From Hyphomicrobiales bacterium (GTDB taxonomy: Bacteria > Pseudomonadota > Alphaproteobacteria > Rhizobiales > Beijerinckiaceae), in contig CAKNFJ010000001.1 in NCBI GenBank assembly GCA_930633495.1, forward strand, positions 2,937,001-3,001,000: a stretch of 64,000 bases of DNA, read 5' to 3'. The notes under the pieces are model-generated. The model did no database searches, was not told where the DNA came from, and saw nothing but the letters and a program-made list of their open reading frames with translations. This document shows positions 57,736 through 64,000 of the stretch, piece after piece. A program made the translations under genes and the position numbers. How positions within the stretch are numbered: the stretch's first letter is position 1; the number at the start of each line of letters is the position of its first letter.

Positions 57736-59286
57736 TCACAGACCCCAGGGCAGGCCGAGCGTCTTCCAGACGGCGAAGAGCACGGTCCACAGCACGAACA
57801 TCCAGACGACATAGGGCAGCATCAGCGAGACCACCGTGCCGACGCCGGCATTCCTGTCGTATCTCTGGATGAAGCCGACCACGAGGGCGAAATAGGCGTT
57901 GAGCGGCGTGATCGCGTTCATCGGCGAATCGCCGATGCGATAGGCGGCGAGCACGGCTTCCGGCTCGACGCCGAGCTTCATCAGCAGCGGCACGAAGACC
58001 GGGGCGAAGATCGCCCATTTCGCGATCGCGCCGGTCAGCAGCAGGTCGATGAGCGCGACCACGACGATGAAGCCGATCAGCAACGGCAGCGCGCCGATAT
58101 TGGCGGCCTGCAGCACGCCCGACAGGCTCAACGCCATGACGGTGCCGATATTGGTGTAGGTGAAATAGGCGACGAACTGGCTGAGCACGAAGAACAGGAA
58201 GATCGTGCCGCCCATGCTCTTGATCGACTTCTCGATGGCGGCGATGACCTCGGCCAGCGTCTTCAGGGTGCCGGCGCCGATGCCATAGGCCCAGCCGGTG
58301 ACCAGGAACATCAGCATGATCAGCGCGATCAGGCCGTTCATGAAGGGCGAGTTGCCGATCAGTTCGCCGGTCGTCGGGTTGCGCAGGGGTGCGCCCGAGG
58401 GCAGCGTCAGCAGGCAGAACACCGCGATCAGCGCCAGCAGGCCGAAGCCGGCGTAGCGCAAGCCGCGCGATTCCGCCTCGGAGAGCACGGCACCCTGCTC
58501 GGTGACCGTGCCCTCGGCCGCCAGCTTCGGATCGTAGGGACCCAGGCGCGGGGCGATCATCCGGTCGGTGATGAAGGCGATGATGACGGTCAGGAACAGG
58601 ACCGAGGCGATCGAGAACCAGAGGTTGGAGGCAAGCCCGATCGTGCGGCTGGGGTCGACGAGGCGCACCGCGTCGTTGGTGAACTCGACCAGGACCGCGT
58701 CGAGCGGCTTGATCAGCATGTTGACGGTGAAGGCGCTGGCGACCGCTGCGAAGCCCAGGGCGAGGCCCGCCACCGGGTGGCGGCCGACGGCGAGATAGGC
58801 GATGCCGGCGAGCGGGATCAGGACCAGGTAGCCGGCATCGGCCGCGATCGAGGCGAGGATGCCGACGAAGGCGAGGATGTAGGTCAGCGCCCAGCTCGGC
58901 GAGACGATCACCAGCTTGCGGATCAGCGCGGTGACCAGCCCCGATTCCTCGGCGACGCCCGCGCCGATCATCGCGACGATCATCAGGCCCACGGCCGTGA
59001 AGCTCATGAAATTCGGGATCAGCGACGAGTACATGAAGCGGATGCCGTCGATGGTCAGCAGGCTTCGGATCGCGGTGCTTGCGGTCTCGATCTTGTGCGT
59101 GTCGGGATTGATCCGCTCGAAGGTCACTGCGGCGCCGAAGAGCCCAAGCACGGCGGACAGCGCGATGACGATGCCGATCAGGATCAGGAAGATGATGACG
59201 GGGTGGGGCACCATGTTGCCCACCTTCTCGACCGTGTCGAGAAACCTCTGCATTGTCGTCTTCGGTGCGGCGCTGGCTGCTGTCAT
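57736..59286 (-). CDS. AbgT-family transporter
   Basis: A 516-residue, 12-13 helix transporter of the AbgT (p-aminobenzoyl-glutamate) family: FLDTVEKVGNMVPHPVIIFLILIGIVIALSAVLGLFG at the start, and GIGAGTLKTLAEVIAAIEKSIKSMGG in the middle. The preferred start is the ATG at 59286 because it follows GGGGGATATGCG. It ends TLGLPWGL. It is the first of two genes with the M20 peptidase. Confidence 0.95.
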   Translation of the reverse strand: MTAASAAPKTTMQRFLDTVEKVGNMVPHPVIIFLILIGIVIALSAVLGLFGAAVTFERINPDTHKIETASTAIRSLLTIDGIRFMYSSLIPNFMSFTAVGLMIVAMIGAGVAEESGLVTALIRKLVIVSPSWALTYILAFVGILASIAADAGYLVLIPLAGIAYLAVGRHPVAGLALGFAAVASAFTVNMLIKPLDAVLVEFTNDAVRLVDPSRTIGLASNLWFSIASVLFLTVIIAFITDRMIAPRLGPYDPKLAAEGTVTEQGAVLSEAESRGLRYAGFGLLALIAVFCLLTLPSGAPLRNPTTGELIGNSPFMNGLIALIMLMFLVTGWAYGIGAGTLKTLAEVIAAIEKSIKSMGGTIFLFFVLSQFVAYFTYTNIGTVMALSLSGVLQAANIGALPLLIGFIVVVALIDLLLTGAIAKWAIFAPVFVPLLMKLGVEPEAVLAAYRIGDSPMNAITPLNAYFALVVGFIQRYDRNAGVGTVVSLMLPYVVWMFVLWTVLFAVWKTLGLPWGL

Positions 59287-59561
59287 CGCATATCCCCCTT
59301 GAGCAGAAGTCTTCGGCATCAGGCGCGTGGCACGCGCAAGGGCGCAGTCTTACCTGCGCGCGAAGACTCCGAGGCCTTGTTGGCGACCTTAAATCGAGAT
59401 GCCGACAGGGCATCGGCAAGGAATCCCAAACTCTGCGCTGCCTGTCCCAAAGTGAGGTGTCGGGCGCCGGTGGGCAGCCTCGTCTTGTCGCGGGCGGGGC
59501 GGTTTTCTACCGTTGGTTTCGCATGTAAACCCACGCGCCGGAGAGGGACAGATTCGGGACG

Positions 59562-60746
59562 ATGCCAGGCTGCGGAAATACAGACGGATTCATCGGCGCT
59601 CGTGCGTGCCGCGGCCGCGCAGCCGCTTTCTGGCTCGTCGTCCTCGCCGCGATGGCGCTGGGTGCCTGCGCTTCGGTGCCGCAAGGGTTGCTGCGGCCGG
59701 TGGCCCCGGCTCCCGGAACCGACAGCGTCGACATGCTGACGGCGACGACGCGCGCGCCGTCCGCCGATCCCGGCGTTCTCTTCACCGGCGAGCGTGGCGA
59801 AGGCGTCTCCTTCAACAACCTCGTCGTCTCGATTCCGCGCGACCGCGAAGTGGGCACCATTCAGTTGCCGCGTTCCGTCCCCGGCAACCCGGCGACCGAT
59901 TTCGTGGTCACTGCCTCGACGCCGTTGCCGAAAGCGAAGATCGCCGGCTGGTTCAAATCCAAGAACGGGCGGCCGAAGCGCGTCTTCGTGTTCGTCCACG
60001 GTTTCAACACGCCATTCGACCGGGCGGTCTTCCGTTTCGCGCAATTGGCACATGACGCCGACGCCGACGCCGCGCCGGTGCTGTTTTCCTGGCCGTCGCG
60101 CGGCTACCTGCTCGATTACAGCCGCGATTTCGACAATGCGTCCTATTCGCGCTCTGATCTGGCCGATCTGCTGAAGGTGGCCGCCGCGAGTCCCTCGGTC
60201 CGCGAGATCGTGATCCTGGCCCATTCGATGGGGAGCTGGCCGGCGGTCGAGGCGGTGCGGCAGATCGCGCTCAGGGAGGGCCGTGTGCCCGGCAAGATCA
60301 GCAATCTCATCCTGGCGTCGCCCGATCTCGATGTCGGCGTCTTCCGGCGGCAGGTGGAGGATATGGGTCCGAAGCGACCGCAGATCACCTTGTTCACGGC
60401 GCAGCATGACCGGGCGCTGCAACTGTCGCGCTTCATCTCGCGCGGGGCGACGCGGCTGGGCGGCATCGACCCGACGCAGGAGGAATACAGGAGCCAGTTC
60501 GCCGGGCTGTCCGGGATCACGGTGATCGACCTCTCCGCGATCAATGCGGGCGACAGGATCAACCATGATCTTTTCGCTGCCAGCCCGGACGCGGTGCGGC
60601 TGATCGGCGGCAGGCTGCTCCAGGGGCAGGTGATCACGGATTTCGACGTTCCGGCTCCCGTCGCTGCCGCCGGCGCGCTCGGCTCGGCCGCAACGCTGCT
60701 GGTGACGGCGCCCATCAGGGTCTTCGACGCCGCGGCGGCGCCGTAG
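59562..60746 (+). CDS. DUF900-type alpha/beta hydrolase lipoprotein
   Basis: A 394-residue protein with a lipoprotein signal (AAFWLVVLAAMALGAC, lipobox LGAC). The hydrolase core reads VFVFVHGFNTPFDRAVFRFAQL, then the nucleophile elbow AHSMGS (with Ser) in VILAHSMGSWPAVEAV, and later LASPDLDV. This is the DUF900 family of unknown substrate. It is expected at the periplasmic face. It is monocistronic. Confidence 0.88.
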   Translation: MPGCGNTDGFIGARACRGRAAAFWLVVLAAMALGACASVPQGLLRPVAPAPGTDSVDMLTATTRAPSADPGVLFTGERGEGVSFNNLVVSIPRDREVGTIQLPRSVPGNPATDFVVTASTPLPKAKIAGWFKSKNGRPKRVFVFVHGFNTPFDRAVFRFAQLAHDADADAAPVLFSWPSRGYLLDYSRDFDNASYSRSDLADLLKVAAASPSVREIVILAHSMGSWPAVEAVRQIALREGRVPGKISNLILASPDLDVGVFRRQVEDMGPKRPQITLFTAQHDRALQLSRFISRGATRLGGIDPTQEEYRSQFAGLSGITVIDLSAINAGDRINHDLFAASPDAVRLIGGRLLQGQVITDFDVPAPVAAAGALGSAATLLVTAPIRVFDAAAAP

Positions 60747-60921
60747 GGTTGACGCATTGGTTGGATAATGCCAATATCCAGCCAGTTATTTTAAGTTAAA
60801 AATGAACAAAAGCAAGTATTTTGATGTTTGAGTTTGTTGATCTTGATCAATTCCGGACGGTCCTGACCGCGGTTAGAATTCGATCCCGTTTCTATCGAAT
60901 GCAGATTGATCGGAGCGCCCG

Positions 60922-61917
60922 ATGCCGGCTTTCTCTCATGGCAGAGTGAGAAAGGACGCCAGCGCATTTTCCGTGGCGCATTTTTGTACGGCAGGGCTTC
61001 GGGCGAAAGATCAGTTCGATGCCTGGCGCTCGCTGAATCGCGATATCATCGAACTCGTGCCGACCGGCGATGAGTCGTCCGGATTTGCCGCGGAATTCTC
61101 CTCCTGGCGTCTGGGCGAGCTCGTCCTCACGCGGGTTGTCTATTCCGGGGCGCCCGACAGGCAGTGGCGGCATCGTCCGAAGTCCTATCTGGACCATTGG
61201 TGTGTGGTGCTGGCGCGGACGGTCGGTGCAGATGGCGCGCGCTGCCAGGATCTGAGCTTCCGCTCGCTGGCACTGCCGTTCGAGGGGCGGGCGCAGGACA
61301 GCGAGGTCATCACGCTCTATCTGCCGCGGGACAGGCGCCCCGCCGATGAACAACGTTTCGAGGACGCGCACGGCCTCGTGGTGAGCCCGGATTTCGCCCC
61401 CCTGCTGACCGACTACATGGACAGCCTGGTCCGGCAGATGTCCTGCGTGTCGCCGGAGCACGCGGCAAGCCTCGAAATGCCGACCCGGGCGCTGGTCGCG
61501 GCCTGCATCGTCCCGCAGCCGGTCTACCGGGAGGCCGCCCGCGCCCCGCTCGGCACCGTTCTCATCGACCGGGCGCGGACGGTGGTGCGCCAGAACATGG
61601 CCTCTCCGGATTTCGGCCCTGACCGTCTCGCCCGTCTGCTGGCGATGTCCCGCTCGAAGCTCTACCGCCTGTTCGAAAACAGCGGCGGCGTCGCCCATTT
61701 CATCAACAAGGAGCGCCTGCGCGAGGCGCATCACCGGCTGAGCTCCCATGGCGACGCACTCTCCATCCATGCCATCGGCAACGAGGTCGGCTTCGTCGAT
61801 CATTCGACTTTCAGCCGGGCCTTCCGAAGGGAGTTCGGCTACAGCCCCACCGAAGCGCGCGAGCGCGGTCTCGCCCGGTCCTTCGCCGACTGGTCGGAGA
61901 CGTCCGTCCAAGGCTGA
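60922..61917 (+). CDS. AraC-family transcriptional regulator
   Basis: A 331-residue protein. The C-terminal double helix-turn-helix reads VRQNMASPDFGPDRLARLLAMSRSKLYRLFENSGGVAHFINKERLREAH and NEVGFVDHSTFSRAFRREFGYSPTEAR. The N-terminal 200 residues form the AraC_binding_2-type cupin (LRAKDQFDAWRSLNRDIIELVPTGDESSGFAAEF). It ends 3 bp before the MFS gene, so they are probably one unit, with the regulator controlling the exporter. Confidence 0.92.
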   Translation: MPAFSHGRVRKDASAFSVAHFCTAGLRAKDQFDAWRSLNRDIIELVPTGDESSGFAAEFSSWRLGELVLTRVVYSGAPDRQWRHRPKSYLDHWCVVLARTVGADGARCQDLSFRSLALPFEGRAQDSEVITLYLPRDRRPADEQRFEDAHGLVVSPDFAPLLTDYMDSLVRQMSCVSPEHAASLEMPTRALVAACIVPQPVYREAARAPLGTVLIDRARTVVRQNMASPDFGPDRLARLLAMSRSKLYRLFENSGGVAHFINKERLREAHHRLSSHGDALSIHAIGNEVGFVDHSTFSRAFRREFGYSPTEARERGLARSFADWSETSVQG

Positions 61918-61920
61918 GGC

Positions 61921-63186
61921 GTGTCACCGTCGCCGATCGTGAAGATGTGCCGGCCCAGCGAAGCGGAGCCGGAAAGCCCTGCCGGCGATCGCCGCAGCCG
62001 GGGCCTGGTGGGCAGCGCGTCCATTGGGGGGCTGTCGATCCTCTATGCGTTCCTGTTCTTCGAACTCGGCGTCAATCTCCCGTTCTTCCCGCTCTGGCTA
62101 CAGGCACAATCGCTCGACAGCGATGCCATCGGCATCATTCTGGCCGCGCCCTTGCTGGCACGGATCGTCGCCAACCCCGTTGTCGGCGCGCTGGCCGATC
62201 GGAGCGGCCGGCTCTCGATGGCTCTAACATTCTGTGCGGTGCTGGTCGCCGTCGGAACCGGCCTGCTGACGGTGGTGCAGGGCTTCTGGCCGATCCTCGC
62301 CGTGGTCATCGCCATCGCGCTGGCTCAAGGGCCCCTGATCGCGCTGGCCGACGCCATGACGCTCGGCCGCCTTGCCGGCGTGCCGCGCTCGGAATTGATC
62401 TACGGGCGGATCCGCCTGTGGGGATCGCTGGGCTTCGCGGCAGCCAATCTGGTGGCAGGCTGGCTGTTCGAATGGTTTTCCGCCGCGTTGATCGTGGGAC
62501 TGCTTCTGATGTCGGCCGTCCTGACAGCCGCGGCGGCAGCCTTCTGCACAGGACCGGCGACCCGCCGCCTCAGGGCCGCGCCGCGAGACGACGCGCCACT
62601 GACGCATCCCTGGCTCCTCGCCGGTGCCATCGCAGGGGCGGCACTGGTGCAGGCGAGCCACGCGGCCTTCTACGGCTTCGGCACGCTGCATTGGCAGGCG
62701 GGCGGGCTGTCCGGCGCGGCGATGGGCGGGCTCTGGGCTCTGGGCGTGCTCTCCGAGGTCGTGCTGTTCGCCATGCTGGGCTATCGGATGCGTGGGCCGG
62801 CGAGCGCGGCCTGGCTTCTCGCGATGGCGGCGGCGGTCGCGATCCTGCGCTGGGCAGGCATGTCGCAGGATCCTGGTCTTCCCGGCCTCGTCGTTCTCCA
62901 GCTGACGCATGGCGTGACCTTCGGCATCACCCATCTCGCCAGCGTCTTCCTGCTGGCCGGACTGGCGCCGGGGAGGATGCAGGCGCGTGCCCAGGCCTGG
63001 CTCGCCGGCGGCTGGGCGGGGGCGATGGCCGTGCTGACGACGTTTTGCGGCCGGCTTTACGAAGGCTGGGGCGAGCAGATCTATCTCATGATGGCCCTGG
63101 TCGCCGCCATCGGTCTGTCCTTGCTGCTGCCCGTGGCCGTTTTCCTCGGGCGCGGCGTGTTAAGAGGGGCGTCGAACCCCGGGTGA
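61921..63186 (+). CDS. MFS transporter (HcaT/nucleoside-type)
   Basis: Up to 421 residues from a GTG at 61921. A start at ATG 61945 is also possible. Twelve helices are visible, beginning VGSASIGGLSILYAFLFFELGVNLPFFPLWLQAQSLD. The pattern GIILAAPLLARIVANPVVGALADRSGR, then RIRLWGSLGFAAANLVAGWLFEW, fits the MFS_1-like group (LacY/HcaT-type). The substrate is unknown. It follows the AraC gene directly. Confidence 0.88.
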   Translation: MSPSPIVKMCRPSEAEPESPAGDRRSRGLVGSASIGGLSILYAFLFFELGVNLPFFPLWLQAQSLDSDAIGIILAAPLLARIVANPVVGALADRSGRLSMALTFCAVLVAVGTGLLTVVQGFWPILAVVIAIALAQGPLIALADAMTLGRLAGVPRSELIYGRIRLWGSLGFAAANLVAGWLFEWFSAALIVGLLLMSAVLTAAAAAFCTGPATRRLRAAPRDDAPLTHPWLLAGAIAGAALVQASHAAFYGFGTLHWQAGGLSGAAMGGLWALGVLSEVVLFAMLGYRMRGPASAAWLLAMAAAVAILRWAGMSQDPGLPGLVVLQLTHGVTFGITHLASVFLLAGLAPGRMQARAQAWLAGGWAGAMAVLTTFCGRLYEGWGEQIYLMMALVAAIGLSLLLPVAVFLGRGVLRGASNPG

Positions 63187-63424
63187 CGGGAGATGCGGCC
63201 CGTTCCAACAATGGGATGACGAGCCCAAAGTTGGGATTCTGAGCTAATCCGCGCTCCTTCCGGTGTTGCTAGCGTCGAGGCGTCGTCCCGAAGAGTTTCG
63301 CAGGGCGCGAATGCGCTTGCCGAGATGCGTGCGGCAGCCGTCAAAGGAACAGTTCGATGCAGAGCCGAAGCTTCCGGCGCGATGACGCGCCGTCACAGCG
63401 CCCGGAGGCCGCCGGAGGGCTGGC

Positions 63425-64000
63425 ATGAGGAGTCGCGAAGCTTCGCGTCGGCTGGGCTGCGTCGCGGTCACGGCCGTCATCACGCTTGCCCTGGCCTCCT
63501 GCAACCGGGAGGAAAAGGAAGCGCCGCCGCCGGTGCGCCTCGTCCGGACGGTGACCGTCGAGCCTTCGCGCCCGGCGCCCGACCTGACCTTTACCGGCCA
63601 TATCGAGGCCCAGGACCAGGCTGCGCTGGCGTTCCGCATCGGCGGGCGGCTGGCGGAGCGTCTCGTCGGCCTCGGCGCCAATGTTCGCGAAGGCGAGACG
63701 GTGGCGCGGCTCGATCCGGAAAACGAACTCAACGATCTCCGTTCGGCCCAGGCCAGCCTGACCGCGGCGCAGGGCAATCTGCGCAAGGCCGAGAATCAGT
63801 TCCAGCGGCAGAGCCACCTGCTCGAGCGGCACATCACGACGCAGGCCGATTTCGAAAGCGCCCAGCAGGCCCTCACCGCCGCCCGAGCGCAGGTCGAAGC
63901 CGCGAGCGCGCGCGTCCGGTCGGCGGAGGACGTCGTCGGCTTCACGACGTTGAAGGCCGATGCGCCGGGCATCGTGACGCGCGTCGGAGCGGAGCCGGCC
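63425..64000 (+). CDS. RND efflux periplasmic adaptor (truncated by the window)
   Basis: The frame starts MRSREASRRLGCVAVTAVIT and continues open to the right edge (192 residues visible). A lipoprotein signal ends at LASC (Cys26). Then follow the lipoyl half-motif FTGHIEAQDQAALAFRIGGRLAERLVGLGANVREGETVARLD and an alpha-hairpin rich in Ala, Gln and Arg, and the second half-motif TLKADAPGIVTRVG. This is an AcrA/MexA-type adaptor, so an RND pump gene should follow outside the window. Confidence 0.92.
   Translation, partial: MRSREASRRLGCVAVTAVITLALASCNREEKEAPPPVRLVRTVTVEPSRPAPDLTFTGHIEAQDQAALAFRIGGRLAERLVGLGANVREGETVARLDPENELNDLRSAQASLTAAQGNLRKAENQFQRQSHLLERHITTQADFESAQQALTAARAQVEAASARVRSAEDVVGFTTLKADAPGIVTRVGAEPA

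Noticed and set aside
56442..57872. A 476-codon plus-strand open frame.
   Set aside because: It is antisense to the M20 peptidase, which has the zinc-ligand motifs. High GC keeps the opposite strand open.
57680..59419. A 579-codon minus-strand open frame in another phase of the AbgT gene.
   Set aside because: The AbgT frame in the same place has clear membrane helices and family motifs. This one is Arg/Pro-rich.

Overview
The window is GC-rich alphaproteobacterial DNA. Pyruvate kinase next to a DUF1036 protein, a Cys-less L36, a HisE-like protein and tRNA-Arg(ACG), with many LysR regulators and SLC13, AbgT and EmrAB-type transporters, suggests Hyphomicrobiales. A Bosea-like relative is my best guess, but that is inference and no marker here proves it.

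Layout. (1) 1-4957 is chromosomal core: the end of a glycerate 2-kinase, a DUF1036 protein, pyk, a secreted TPR protein, rpmJ, a glycine-zipper lipoprotein, a HisE-like pyrophosphatase and tRNA-Arg(ACG). (2) About 4958-39396 is a mobile element inserted at the 3' end of that tRNA. A large serine recombinase reads into the tRNA and takes its stop codon from it. The element carries an acidic small protein plus orphan DNA methyltransferase, a ParA/RHH cassette with repeated GGCAAACCGGTTTGCC-type palindromes, ArdC antirestriction, a TacA/TacT-like toxin-antitoxin pair, an orphan HigA, a Gabija-like OLD nuclease plus UvrD helicase pair, a type III restriction-modification system, an IS110-family insertion, a three-gene operon of secreted proteins, small unknown proteins, a VirD4/TraG coupling protein, a hairpin-rich oriT candidate, MobC and relaxase, and an HNH protein. 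No VirB/Trb channel genes are present, so it looks like an integrative mobilizable element that borrows another element's secretion channel. Its right end is marked by a tyrosine integrase that stops after its N-terminal part. I could not find a second copy of the tRNA end there. (3) About 39400-43300 is a decay zone: an epoxide-hydrolase-like gene with an internal stop, a second hydrolase reduced to its two ends, and an Ada/MGMT-like remnant, between intact LysR and SDR genes. (4) 43425-64000 is chromosomal accessory metabolism and transport: LysR, Ohr, an EmrA/EmrB-type pump, MaoC, MarR with two matching palindromes, an MFS transporter, a thiolase, LysR divergent from an NAD(P)H oxidoreductase, an SLC13 transporter, an M20 peptidase with an AbgT transporter, a lipoprotein hydrolase, an AraC/MFS pair and the start of an RND adaptor.

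How the parts fit. In the element, recombinase, relaxase, MobC and coupling protein provide movement. ParA/RHH may stabilise it. ArdC and the methyltransferases would help it survive entry, and the Gabija-like and type III systems would defend the new host. Two families of short repeated sites link the modules. GGCAAACCGGTTTGCC palindromes precede or follow the genes of the ParA cassette. Paired GG-N-CAC boxes with a 5-bp spacer lie upstream of the recombinase operon, two paralogous small genes, the coupling protein and the mobC region. These suggest element-wide control and are the most promising undescribed signals in the window.
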